DNA from: Desulfobulbaceae bacterium
GTDB lineage: Bacteria; Desulfobacterota; Desulfobulbia; Desulfobulbales; Desulfobulbaceae
Direction of reading: 5' to 3'
Length of the DNA stretch: 40,625 bases
Assembly (NCBI GenBank): GCA_029865005.1
Contig: JAOTSI010000002.1
Location: 1-40,625, forward strand
The position numbers and the translations under genes were made by a program. The notes below the pieces were generated by a model. That model saw only the letters and a list, made by a program, of their open reading frames with translations. It did no database searches and was not told the origin of the DNA. Below are positions 10,758 through 20,362 of the stretch, one piece after another. Position 1 is the stretch's first letter. Every line of letters begins with the position of its first letter.

Positions 10758-12308
10758 ATGAAATATTATTTACTATCCATAGCAAAAAAACATGGCATAA
10801 ACATAGCGATCCTTATCATCTTATTTGTGATAAGTATAATTATCAGAAAGCCTTATATTGACAGGCCAATTTCTCATAATTTTGAATGGTCTACTGCACA
10901 TAGTCTCATTGTTCAACAAGTATGGTTTGAAGAAGGAGCAGTAAAAAATTTATTTGCCCAAAAAATGAATTTTAAAAACGAAGCGGATAAATTTATTAAT
11001 AACGCTTCAATGTCTAACAATTACGATGAGTACCCACTAGGAATAGACGACAGTTATTTTTATTTATCAAATTCTTCTTTTGGCCTGATCCCGCCGTATC
11101 TTATATTTAAATTATTCAACGTTTATCCAAGCCCATTGCTTATTGAATGGTTTAACATGTTTTTGCAACTTGCATGTTCAATAGTACTTTATTTAATAAT
11201 AGAAAGAAAAACTAGAATTGACAATCAACCATTCAATATTGCAGCAACTGTTGCCGGAGCAGTTTACCTACTACTACCAACAACCCTCTGGTTTCATTCA
11301 AATGTATATTACATTGAAATGTTTGTTCAATTACCATTTGTTCTCACGGTGTTTTTTACCTCTCTCTATTTTGATGAAACCATAAGTAGTAAAAAAAATA
11401 TCTTTCTTTATCTCTTATCATTATGCTTGATGCTAACCGTACTTACGGAATGGCTAGGGATACTCCTTGGCGCATGTATTTTTTTATATACCTGCACACA
11501 ATGGAAGAAGGGGTTAGACTTTAAATTGCTATTTTTTGTCGCCTCAGCCGTACTTCTTGGAGCTTCCATTTTCATTATGCAAAATTCACTTGTTGTGGGC
11601 TTTAGCAATTTTATCAATCATGAATTACGTCAATTTATATATCAGTCTAATTCATTAGACAATCTGGACGTACAAGAGAAAGCTGATTATCATATAATAT
11701 GGAATAATTATCTAAATGGTGCTTCCGCAGTTTTTTATCTTATTTTTGCTTCAGCAATTGGTGCATTATCAAAAATCAAATGGCATGATTTCAGGCAACG
11801 TTTTGGAATAATATTATTTCTTTTTCTTCTTCCATGTTTACTGCATCATATCTTATTATCAAGATTTACCACTATCCATTGGTTTTCTATCCTGAAATCG
11901 ATATTTTTCTTAGGATCACTTCTAGCTACATTTGTCTATTACAATCAATTTTTGTATTCAACTAAGCTAAAATTTAACATAATTTTTTTACTATTTATTA
12001 TATCTCTTGCCCCGATGACTTACCATAATTATCTCTACCATGCCACCACTGGTGGAAATCCTCACCATTACGAGATATGGGCTAACGCTGTAATAGACCA
12101 TGCAAATAACGACGAGGTGGTATTCTGGGTCAGCCAAGAAGAACCAAGACCACAACTCATCTACTACGCAAGAAGAAACATAAAACGGGTGGATTCTATT
12201 AAAGATGCCAAAAGATGGCTCAAGGAGAGTGAGACTAAGGCTAAAAAAGGTATTGCCTTTACAAATTTACCCCTTAAAAAATTTATTCGATTCTCTGTGG
12301 AAAAATAA
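10758..12308 (+). CDS. Polytopic membrane protein, glycosyltransferase (GT39/ArnT)-like architecture
   Basis: 516-aa ORF with many hydrophobic helices and a polar first loop (DEYPLGIDDSYFYLSNSSFGLIPPYL), AT-rich codons. Family assignment is tentative. Confidence 0.7.
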   Translation: MKYYLLSIAKKHGINIAILIILFVISIIIRKPYIDRPISHNFEWSTAHSLIVQQVWFEEGAVKNLFAQKMNFKNEADKFINNASMSNNYDEYPLGIDDSYFYLSNSSFGLIPPYLIFKLFNVYPSPLLIEWFNMFLQLACSIVLYLIIERKTRIDNQPFNIAATVAGAVYLLLPTTLWFHSNVYYIEMFVQLPFVLTVFFTSLYFDETISSKKNIFLYLLSLCLMLTVLTEWLGILLGACIFLYTCTQWKKGLDFKLLFFVASAVLLGASIFIMQNSLVVGFSNFINHELRQFIYQSNSLDNLDVQEKADYHIIWNNYLNGASAVFYLIFASAIGALSKIKWHDFRQRFGIILFLFLLPCLLHHILLSRFTTIHWFSILKSIFFLGSLLATFVYYNQFLYSTKLKFNIIFLLFIISLAPMTYHNYLYHATTGGNPHHYEIWANAVIDHANNDEVVFWVSQEEPRPQLIYYARRNIKRVDSIKDAKRWLKESETKAKKGIAFTNLPLKKFIRFSVEK

Positions 12309-12592
12309 TCCTATTACCATTTAAAATTATCTTGAAATACACTTTTAACGTATTAACATTTATAATATTTACTATTGCTTGGCTACATATACAGGCTAAA
12401 TCTCCCACGATTATCCCACTTGAGCCAAACCAGGACAACTATACAATATACAATAACAAGTCGACAAACAACATAACCATAAGGGCTTCTTCCTGGCTAA
12501 ACCATTCAAAAGTGTTATTGTGAATAATGGTAAAACTTTGATATTCAGCCGCAAAAGATTATGAGGTCTGGCGAAAAATGCTATTTTATAAA

Positions 12593-13468
12593 TCAATCCC
12601 ATATAGCCAGATTAATACGCTTTGCAGAATTATGTGCTTTCCTCAAACTCCCTCGTACAACAAAATGCTCAGACGAATGGGTATTAAGAAGGACAAGTGA
12701 ATCCCATCCACCTCCAAAATTCGCATACGTGCCGAAGCTGTAATAGGGGGGCGTTTTAGGAACACCTATCATAATCCATTGATTTCTATTAGGTTCCGTA
12801 ATTTGCGCCACCCGTTTTAACGAAATTACTTCACCGACTCGTCTTTCCCAATCAGAACGTATCGGCATATTTTTCAACCAGAAAAATAATTTAACACTTT
12901 GGAAACACATCCCAATAAATACGAATATTCCTATCAATACATAGCCGCCCGGAATAGAGAATACTTTACCAAAAACAATTCCAATTAAAATAACCACTAT
13001 ATCAAAGATATATAATAAAATTGTTTCTAAACTCGTTTCCTTATAATCCGGCCACATGGGTATTCCATACGCTCGTACAATATGTTGTTTATCAGCAAGC
13101 CCCAACACCCCATCGCCTGATTTAATAGCGGCCGGCAACTTCTTAAAATATTGTTTTTTCCCCTTATTCCCCTCTCGAACCTTAGCCAGTACGTTTGGGA
13201 TCGGTTGGTCATAGTAAGATATAATATCAACACCATAATACCATTTGACCCGTTCAATAAGCGCGTCTTTTCCCCCTGAGACATATGATTGCCAGGAATC
13301 TAGAGTACTTTCATTGGAAACAAAACTCGTATCGTATGAGGTCCTTAAAATAAGAGACCAAAACTCGTCTACAAAGGGCCGAAGTTTTTCAACCTGGTCA
13401 TTAGGGGCAAAGGTCACCCTCTTTCCCGTTTTACTACCCGTTTCATCTGACGGTTTCTTTTTACTCAT
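12593..13468 (-). CDS. Uncharacterised protein with two central TM helices
   Basis: 291-aa ORF with a hydrophobic pair (TILLYIFDIVVILIGIVFGKVF, YVLIGIFVFIGMCFQ). No family recognised. Confidence 0.6.
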   Translation of the reverse strand: MSKKKPSDETGSKTGKRVTFAPNDQVEKLRPFVDEFWSLILRTSYDTSFVSNESTLDSWQSYVSGGKDALIERVKWYYGVDIISYYDQPIPNVLAKVREGNKGKKQYFKKLPAAIKSGDGVLGLADKQHIVRAYGIPMWPDYKETSLETILLYIFDIVVILIGIVFGKVFSIPGGYVLIGIFVFIGMCFQSVKLFFWLKNMPIRSDWERRVGEVISLKRVAQITEPNRNQWIMIGVPKTPPYYSFGTYANFGGGWDSLVLLNTHSSEHFVVRGSLRKAHNSAKRINLAIWD

Positions 13469-13704
13469 AAACCCGTTTCATCCCACACTGTATGCGATTC
13501 GACTGAAAATCGATAAAATTATTTTGCTATTTGCTCTTCTTATCATTTTTATAGACCATTTTAAACATCTTTGTATAATTTCATAATATTAGACAAATTA
13601 GCACTTTGTAAATAACGGCATCCGGGGAAAGGGAAGCCCAGGGAGGGGAATCCAGGTACATGCGAAAAATAGAGTTTATCGCTTAGCATCCAGTTAGATA
13701 TATA

Positions 13705-14424
13705 TTAACCCTCAGACTTACGAGTAACCCTTTCCTGCATAAGCAGCTCAGCTCGGTGGAAATCAAGCAGGTCATCTATATCCACTGAATGTTCGGCTTC
13801 CATGATATAGGCGTAGGTTTTAGGGCCGAAAAAGGTATTAGTGTTACGCATGGTGACCGTATCGGACATATATAGTGCTCCGTTGAGGCGATAGTAGGAA
13901 GGTAATTGTTGGCGGGGAGTATTTAGGGCTTTTTCCGGCAAAAAATCTATCATACAGCCATCTGCCGGCAAGGTATTCATCCAGAAAGGATGGTGTTCGG
14001 CCCGGCAGACCGAAACCACAGCTCGGGCGTCTCGCTCGGTGTATAATGTCAAAGCTCGTTTGATATCATGGGCATTGCGCAACGGTGAAGTAGGTTGCAA
14101 TAATACGATAATATCAAAATTTATAGCCCTAGCTCCATACCAATCCAAAGTATGCATAATCACATCCATGATCGGGGTAGTATCGCCGGACATTTTTGCA
14201 TGACGTAAATAGGGAATTTCAGCACCATACTTCTGGCCTATCTCCGCTATTTTCTCACTATCGGTGGATACCATGAGAGTATCGAAACAACCACTTTCCT
14301 TTCCTGCCTCAATGGTCCAGCCGATAAGAGGCTTTCCATGCAAATTGCGTATATTTTTACCGGCCAGACCCTTACTGCCCCCCCTTGCGGGGATGAGACC
14401 AAGAATCCGTTTATCTTTATACAT
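13705..14424 (-). CDS. legF: CMP-N,N'-diacetyllegionaminic acid synthase / acylneuraminate cytidylyltransferase
   Basis: MYKDKRILGLIPARGGSKGLAGKNIRNLHGKPLIGWTIEAG...VVLLQPTSPLRNAHDI is a NeuA-type cytidylyltransferase signature. Start taken at MYKDK, overlapping the ptmE stop. Confidence 0.9.
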   Translation of the reverse strand: MYKDKRILGLIPARGGSKGLAGKNIRNLHGKPLIGWTIEAGKESGCFDTLMVSTDSEKIAEIGQKYGAEIPYLRHAKMSGDTTPIMDVIMHTLDWYGARAINFDIIVLLQPTSPLRNAHDIKRALTLYTERDARAVVSVCRAEHHPFWMNTLPADGCMIDFLPEKALNTPRQQLPSYYRLNGALYMSDTVTMRNTNTFFGPKTYAYIMEAEHSVDIDDLLDFHRAELLMQERVTRKSEG

Positions 14425-15466
14425 CAAAATGTTCCGCGTATTCATTTTGCGCTTGCTCAAACTCGGTGGGACGTCCGATATCGAGCCAATATTCCTTTAC
14501 CGGAAAGGAGCATACCTTTTTCCCCGCATCAATAAGATCCTGATAGAGTTGCGGCATATCATAAAAGCTGTCCTGTGGCACTAATTCAATAGCGCTTGGC
14601 TGCAGAACATATATACCAGCATTAACGTAAAAGTGATGGGACGGTTTCTCTACAATAGTGCGAATTTTGGCCCCTTGGGTGTTAACTACCCCGAAAGGCA
14701 CCTGGAACTCATAATCCCTTACACACATGGTAGCGTCTGCCTTGGCATGAACATGATAATTGAGTAAATGTTCGAAGTTGAGCCCTGTAAGCAGGTCACC
14801 GTTCATAACTAAAATCGGATGTTGGGGGCGCTCTGGCAAAAGGCTCAATGCCCCGGCGGTACCGAGTCGCTTTTTCTCAGTAATATATCGAATGGACACT
14901 CCAAATCGTTTGCCATCATCAAAATATTGCTGGATCTGTTCAGCCCGGTAATTGACACTGAGCAGGAAGTTTCGAAAACCATAACGATTGAAAGATTCAA
15001 TAATAGTTTCCAAAATAGGTTTCTGCCCCACGTTCAACATTGGTTTAGGGGTGGTTTCAGTTAATGGCCGCAGTCGAGTGCCGAGGCCGCCCGCCATCAA
15101 CACTACTAGATTTGGCTTTTCAGATACCCGAAGATAATCATCGATATACTCGATACCTAACAATGTATTTTCTTCATCAACAATAGGTATCTGCTTTACG
15201 CCCCTGGCAAGGGCAAGCTGGATGATATCTTCAGGGTCGTGATTAACAAACCCTTTAACCGGTTGACGATTATAAAGATCTTCGATGGAATCATCCAAGG
15301 TCTTTCCATTTAAAAAACCGCGTCGGATATCACCATCGGTTATTGTCCCGAGCAGTTTACCATTATCCAACACCAGGGCGATTTGCATAACCCCCCGATC
15401 AATAACTGTTATCGCCTCTCTAATGCTTGAGTCGGCGGTAAGTATAATTTTATTTGGCTTTCTCAT
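14417..15466 (-). CDS. ptmE: CBS-pair plus sugar nucleotidyltransferase (PtmE-like)
   Basis: Two N-terminal CBS-like repeats (ALVLDNGKLLGTITDGDIRRGFL; QIPIVDEENTLLGIEYIDDYL), then VVLMAGGLGTRLRPLTETTPKPMLNVGQKPILE. Confidence 0.88.
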   Translation of the reverse strand: MRKPNKIILTADSSIREAITVIDRGVMQIALVLDNGKLLGTITDGDIRRGFLNGKTLDDSIEDLYNRQPVKGFVNHDPEDIIQLALARGVKQIPIVDEENTLLGIEYIDDYLRVSEKPNLVVLMAGGLGTRLRPLTETTPKPMLNVGQKPILETIIESFNRYGFRNFLLSVNYRAEQIQQYFDDGKRFGVSIRYITEKKRLGTAGALSLLPERPQHPILVMNGDLLTGLNFEHLLNYHVHAKADATMCVRDYEFQVPFGVVNTQGAKIRTIVEKPSHHFYVNAGIYVLQPSAIELVPQDSFYDMPQLYQDLIDAGKKVCSFPVKEYWLDIGRPTEFEQAQNEYAEHFDV

Positions 15467-16664
15467 TTCTTACCCGATTGAATGATAAGGATGGGAGGTC
15501 ATAGAAATCTTTGGTCGTTATATTTGTATCGACATGCTGAAGGATTTCCATAATCAAAAAAGTTGTATTTTCCTTTTCATATGGATTAGTAACGCACCCA
15601 GAGCATTGCCTGAAATCAGCAGAAAGAGCTCGCTCACAAGCCTCTTGAACTGCCTTGCTATTGGCCGGAGAATCAATAATATTTTTCGTTCGTACCCTAC
15701 CCTTTTGCCGCTCTCCAATATTAACCACCGGTAGGCCGAAACTGGCAGCTTCAATAATACCACTAGAGCTATTGCCCACCATGGCATCCACTAAACGCAA
15801 CACACTAAAATAGCGATGTTGCCCCAGTGACGGAACATACAATGATTTCTCCGGGTGCTCATTTGTATATTCTTTTATAACCTCATTGATCTCCCGTCCC
15901 CCCGCATCACCATTGGCAGCAGTAAAGATTATCCGCAACTTATCAATTCCATCCAATACCTTTATGATATCCTTCATAACAGTGACTGGTTCCAGGGTAT
16001 CTCTAGTTTCCGGGTGATAAGTGACGATAACTGATGGCTGTGCCAAGGAAAAGTCCAACTCTCTTTCCAACTCGGTACGGCTCATAACCTGTATATTCTT
16101 CGTCGCTTCCACACCTGGTGACCCTACATTGAAGACGGTTTCCGGCTTCTCACCCATTTGGATAATTCTATTCCTATATTCCTCTGTGGCAGCCAAGTGA
16201 AGCTGGCTCATTTTTGTTATCCCATGTCGCAAAGCATCATCATAAGCTCCAAGGGTGAGTTCTCCCCCATGGATATGCACCAGGTAGACTTGAGAGACCG
16301 TGGCAGCAGCTGCAGCAGCAAAGGTTTCGAAACGATCGCCCAGCACAATGAGCATGTCTGGTTTAAATTTTTCTAAGGTTTGGCCCATATTGGCTATAAC
16401 CTTAGCCATGGCTGCGCAGGTGGCTTGCGGGGTATCACCGAGCGTTTCAATGGCAAGTCTTTGTGAAATTGGAATCCCGTCTTTTTCTATTTCCTGAACT
16501 GTATTTCCGAAATTTTGTTCTAGATGGGAGCCTGATACGATGAGTTGCAGTTCAAGTTTTGGATCTTTTTGAACAGCCTTCATTAGGGCGCGCATTAAGC
16601 CATATTCCGCTCGACTACCGGTAAAGAAGCAGATTTTTTTTGAGTTGGTGGTAATTTCACTCAA
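15450..16664 (-). CDS. legG: NDP-N,N'-diacetylbacillosamine 2-epimerase (hydrolysing), NeuC/LegG family
   Basis: KICFFTGSRAEYGLMRALMKAV; MLIVLGDRFETFAAA; HIHGGELTLGAYDDALRHGITKMSQLHLAA; GNSSSGIIEAASFGLPVVNIGERQKGR. Confidence 0.92.
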   Translation of the reverse strand: MSEITTNSKKICFFTGSRAEYGLMRALMKAVQKDPKLELQLIVSGSHLEQNFGNTVQEIEKDGIPISQRLAIETLGDTPQATCAAMAKVIANMGQTLEKFKPDMLIVLGDRFETFAAAAAATVSQVYLVHIHGGELTLGAYDDALRHGITKMSQLHLAATEEYRNRIIQMGEKPETVFNVGSPGVEATKNIQVMSRTELERELDFSLAQPSVIVTYHPETRDTLEPVTVMKDIIKVLDGIDKLRIIFTAANGDAGGREINEVIKEYTNEHPEKSLYVPSLGQHRYFSVLRLVDAMVGNSSSGIIEAASFGLPVVNIGERQKGRVRTKNIIDSPANSKAVQEACERALSADFRQCSGCVTNPYEKENTTFLIMEILQHVDTNITTKDFYDLPSLSFNRVRNEKAK

Positions 16665-16765
16665 AAGTCATTGACTCCTGTTAGATTGGTGCATTTTTAC
16701 TATAAACCCTTAATGTTTTTATCCTAGGAGCAACCCTGATACAATCATGTATCTACTTAAGATTA

Positions 16766-17312
16766 TAACTAACTTAAAGTTTACTTGGATCGCCATTGGT
16801 TTTATCAGATACCCACAAAGGGCAATGTCATTGACTTAAGCTTTACAAGGGATGCTCTCGGTTCAGCCAGGCACCCACAGGGGGGGTGCCCCATAGCCAT
16901 CAGACTAATTTTTACAACAGCTAGATATGTAATGAAAAATGAACTTGCATCTTGCTGTGCGCTGTAGGGGCACCCCTTGTGGGTGCCCGCTGAGCTAATT
17001 GAAAAAATAGAAAATTATTATTTTTATACTAATTGTTATTAATATATAAATATTTGTAGTTTAAAGTGATTAAGGCGGGCACCCACAAGGGGTGCCCCTA
17101 CAGTCCGAGATAGGCTACAAGTTTATTTTACAATAAAATACCATTGCTTTATCCAAATTAGCCTGACGGCTATGGGGGGTACCCCTACCAGCCTGTGCAA
17201 ATCTCAATGTATTGTTGAACAAACATGATTTTTTTAAAATCAATAGTATTGCCCCTCGTGAGTGATTGGCAAAATCTAGTATGATCCTTTGTAAGGTCTA
17301 AGCTAACAACAT
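16766..17312. repeat. Nested foldback (large imperfect inverted repeat) in the legG-legI gap
   Basis: Innermost perfect 29-bp inverted pair CTGTAGGGGCACCCCTTGTGGGTGCCCGC (16962-16990) / 17075-17103. Next layer: CCCCATAGCCATCAGACTAATTT (~16890-16912) versus the inverted 17153-17195 segment. Outer layer: GGGCAATGTCATTGACTTAAG (~16820) versus inverted GGGCAATACTATTGATTTTAA. The loop is AT-rich (16991-17074). Confidence 0.8.
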
Positions 17313-17395
17313 TGAGCACAAGGAGTGTTTCTTACAGCTTTAGCGCAAACAACTTACTGTTGTTAATGGAATACCTATATCCTTTCCCCCAATTT

Positions 17396-18415
17396 TTATA
17401 GATGTTCTATGGGGTCTATACATTCATCAGTTTGATAATCGCGGTTTGCAGGATGACCTATGAGTTCATCCCAGCGCATGGGGCTCAAACCCAAGGCAGG
17501 CCGTTTAGCCGTTAGGTTATCTTCGCCATAGAGTTCTCCTTGCCATATGGGCTTGGCGGCCACGATACTTTTACGAACAATTTCTCTATTTCGTAACTCC
17601 GAGGGGCGAGGTCGCTTTTCACCATTTCCCAAGCCTTTTTCAATATTGCGCACTGCCCGAACCATTTCCTTCAGTTCATCCGGTTCCAGGGATGCCTCAT
17701 GATCCGGCCCCACCATGGTACGATCTAGGGTAAAATGTTTTTCAATAACCGTTGCACCCAAAGCAGCAGCAGCAATTGGCATTTCAATACCGGAAGTATG
17801 ATCAGAATACCCAACCTCCACCTCAAACTGCTCTGCCATAGTCAGCATGGCTCGTAGATTGACATCTTGCATAGGGGTTGGATACTCGGTATTACAATGT
17901 AGCACTACGATATCGCTTTTCTTGGTACCATTAATGGTAAGCACCTTGATAGCCTGCTCCACTTCAGCAAGTTCAGACATCCCGGTGGAGAGCAAAACCT
18001 TGCACTTCAGGGACCCTATTTTTCGCAAATAGGGTAGGTTTGTGATTTCACCCGAAGGAATTTTAAAAATCCGCAATCCCATATCATATAGTAGTGTTAT
18101 GGAATCAATATCAAAGGGAGAAGATAAAAATTGCAACTGATACTCGGTACAAAATAGCTGTAAATCCTCATGAGCATTACGGTCAAGCTCCAATTTTTCG
18201 AGCATTTCCAATTGAGACTCCCCCGAATCCGTGGTCTTCCGCTGGTAAACAGCCTTAGTGGCATAACCACAAGCAATAGCCTCAGCCCGAAAGGTCTGAA
18301 ACTTCACCGCATCCACCTCTGCTTCGGCTGCTGCGACAATCATTTTTTTAGCGATTTCCAAGGAACCATTATGATTCACTCCGGCTTCGGCAATAATATA
18401 TATGGGTCGTTTCAT
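17396..18415 (-). CDS. legI: N,N'-diacetyllegionaminate synthase (NeuB family, SAF domain)
   Basis: PIYIIAEAGVNHNGSLEIAKKMI; AVKFQTF; FLSSPFD; KIPSGEITNLPYL; STGMS; GYSDHTSG; IEKHFTLDRTMVGPDHEASLEP; C-terminal SAF-like segment. Confidence 0.94.
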   Translation of the reverse strand: MKRPIYIIAEAGVNHNGSLEIAKKMIVAAAEAEVDAVKFQTFRAEAIACGYATKAVYQRKTTDSGESQLEMLEKLELDRNAHEDLQLFCTEYQLQFLSSPFDIDSITLLYDMGLRIFKIPSGEITNLPYLRKIGSLKCKVLLSTGMSELAEVEQAIKVLTINGTKKSDIVVLHCNTEYPTPMQDVNLRAMLTMAEQFEVEVGYSDHTSGIEMPIAAAALGATVIEKHFTLDRTMVGPDHEASLEPDELKEMVRAVRNIEKGLGNGEKRPRPSELRNREIVRKSIVAAKPIWQGELYGEDNLTAKRPALGLSPMRWDELIGHPANRDYQTDECIDPIEHL

Positions 18416-18416
18416 C

Positions 18417-19025
18417 TCAACTCACCATGCTTCCGGGTTCCATATTTTTTTTCACAGAAACTCCGCAACCAATTACGCTTCCTTTACCAATGACAATATA
18501 TTCACGTGATACCGCACCGCTGCCCCAAAATGTTTCATCCTCCACTACCACGCCACCGTTAATAACCCCTCCTGTGGCGATATGGCAATGTTTACCAATT
18601 ACCGCATCATGCTCCACTAGTGCCTTTGAATTAACAATACTATTATCTCCCACCACCGCCCCCGCATTCACCAAGGCATGGTGCATAACGATAACCCCTC
18701 TGCCAAGTTGTGCATGGGGCGACACATGGGCAAGAGGTGACACTATAGTCGGCAAAACTCCCCCTAGGGCATTAATTTGCTTAAATAATAACTTACGCGG
18801 CGCAGGATCTTTAATCTGTCCCATGGCAATCAAAAAATGGTGACCTTTCCGAACTAACTCATCCAGCTGATTTTCAGTGGCGAATATTTCATACCCCAAG
18901 ACCTGGTGTCCGAGTTTTTCTGGTAAATCAACAATTCCTGCTACCGAATAACTCCCAGCCTGCTCAATAACATCAATACAGGAGCGACAATGACCTCCGC
19001 CTCCGATCAGTACTATATCATTCAT
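18417..19025 (-). CDS. legH: Sialic-acid O-acetyltransferase-type/PglD-like N-acetyltransferase
   Basis: VLIGGGGHCRSCIDVIEQAG N-terminus and hexapeptide left-handed beta-helix repeats, PglD/NeuD family. Confidence 0.88.
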   Translation of the reverse strand: MNDIVLIGGGGHCRSCIDVIEQAGSYSVAGIVDLPEKLGHQVLGYEIFATENQLDELVRKGHHFLIAMGQIKDPAPRKLLFKQINALGGVLPTIVSPLAHVSPHAQLGRGVIVMHHALVNAGAVVGDNSIVNSKALVEHDAVIGKHCHIATGGVINGGVVVEDETFWGSGAVSREYIVIGKGSVIGCGVSVKKNMEPGSMVS

Positions 19026-20167
19026 GAACGCACCGAACTTGGTAGATTCACAATCCGATCTGCCAAATAATCGGTCTGCTCCAAGGAATCTGTTACAGCA
19101 TCCTTATACATGGGTAAACGGTTAAGGGGCGTCCATACCGGTCTGGTAAATATTCCTGCTTGGTTCGTCTCGGCAAGCAATTTATCTCGTTCTTGGCGAT
19201 TAGACATAATTACTGCATTAAGCCAATAGTTAGAGTGAGTCCCAGCTGGTTCACTCATATGGCGTATGGTCGAATTTTCAAAAAATTTCTGATATCGGGT
19301 AGCAATCTCTCTTTTTTGAGAAAGAAAATCATCCAACCGTTCAAGCTGGGCACAACCTAATGATGCATTAATATTAGACATTCGGTAATTATATCCAACC
19401 TCGGTATGCTCATAAAGGTAAGGGTGAGGCTTTTTAGCGGTGGTGGTGAGATAACGTACCTTTGCGCCGATTTTCAAATCATTGGTAACAACCATTCCCC
19501 CTCCTCCACTCGTAACAATCTTATTACCATTAAAGCTGAAAATACCGGCCGCCCCGAACAGTCCACAAGGTTTACCGTTGGACCTACTGCCTAAGGCCTC
19601 AGCTGCATCCTCCACCACCGGAATACTGTACTCTGAACATATCTCCACGATTTGTTCTATTTTACATGGATGACCAAAGGTATGCATAGGTACACACGCA
19701 GCTATTCTTTTGCCCGTCTGGATATGGCAACAACGGTGGTTATGAAAATAGGTGGAATTTTCCAGGAAATCAGCTACCGCCTGCGGATCAAGCCCAAAGC
19801 TTTGGTTTTCTACATCAAGAAATATTGGTTCAGCACCGCAATACACCACAGCATTGGCAGTAGCCACAAAGGAAAGGCCCTGGGTGATAACCATATCTCC
19901 CTTACCTACCCCAACAGCTAACAGCGCTGCATGAAGAGCCGAGGTGCCATTGACCACCGCAGATGCGTGAGCTGCCCCAGTACATGTGCGCACCATCGCC
20001 TCAAGTTGCCCAACAAATTCACCAATAGATGACACATAACCCGTATCAATGCACTTCTGTAAATATTCCTTTTCATTACCCTTAAAGACAGGAGCATGTA
20101 ATGGTATTTCCCCTTTTGGAGTGCCATATAGATCACGAATAAAATTTATAAGAGGGCCATGCTCCAT
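19022..20167 (-). CDS. legC: PLP-dependent sugar aminotransferase (DegT/DnrJ family)
   Basis: SSIGEFVGQLEAMVRTCTGAAHASAVVNGTSALHAALLAVGVG; VEDAAEALGS; FSFNGNKIVTSGGGGMVVT. It overlaps legH by 4 bp. Confidence 0.92.
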   Translation of the reverse strand: MEHGPLINFIRDLYGTPKGEIPLHAPVFKGNEKEYLQKCIDTGYVSSIGEFVGQLEAMVRTCTGAAHASAVVNGTSALHAALLAVGVGKGDMVITQGLSFVATANAVVYCGAEPIFLDVENQSFGLDPQAVADFLENSTYFHNHRCCHIQTGKRIAACVPMHTFGHPCKIEQIVEICSEYSIPVVEDAAEALGSRSNGKPCGLFGAAGIFSFNGNKIVTSGGGGMVVTNDLKIGAKVRYLTTTAKKPHPYLYEHTEVGYNYRMSNINASLGCAQLERLDDFLSQKREIATRYQKFFENSTIRHMSEPAGTHSNYWLNAVIMSNRQERDKLLAETNQAGIFTRPVWTPLNRLPMYKDAVTDSLEQTDYLADRIVNLPSSVRS

Positions 20168-20362
20168 ACTTTCTCTTCACTCTGTTTATGATTTATACAA
20201 TTTAAGATAATAAAACTTATTATCAGTAATTTTTCACACCAACAATTGAAAACACAATCAACTATTTTCAACAACGATCTTATAATGGAATATTATGTTA
20301 TATATAAAAACAGTCAGTTTATTGCTCAGCAACAAATTCGTCTTAAAAGGTCATTTTATTAA

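Noticed and set aside
16766-17312. CRISPR-like interpretation of the repeated GGGTGCCC units
   Set aside because: The units are few, alternate in orientation and are arranged as nested palindromes, with no regular spacers or cas genes.
18427-18843. 138-aa plus-strand ORF antisense to legH
   Set aside because: Shadow ORF of a well-supported acetyltransferase on the other strand, with Pro/Thr-rich low-complexity composition.
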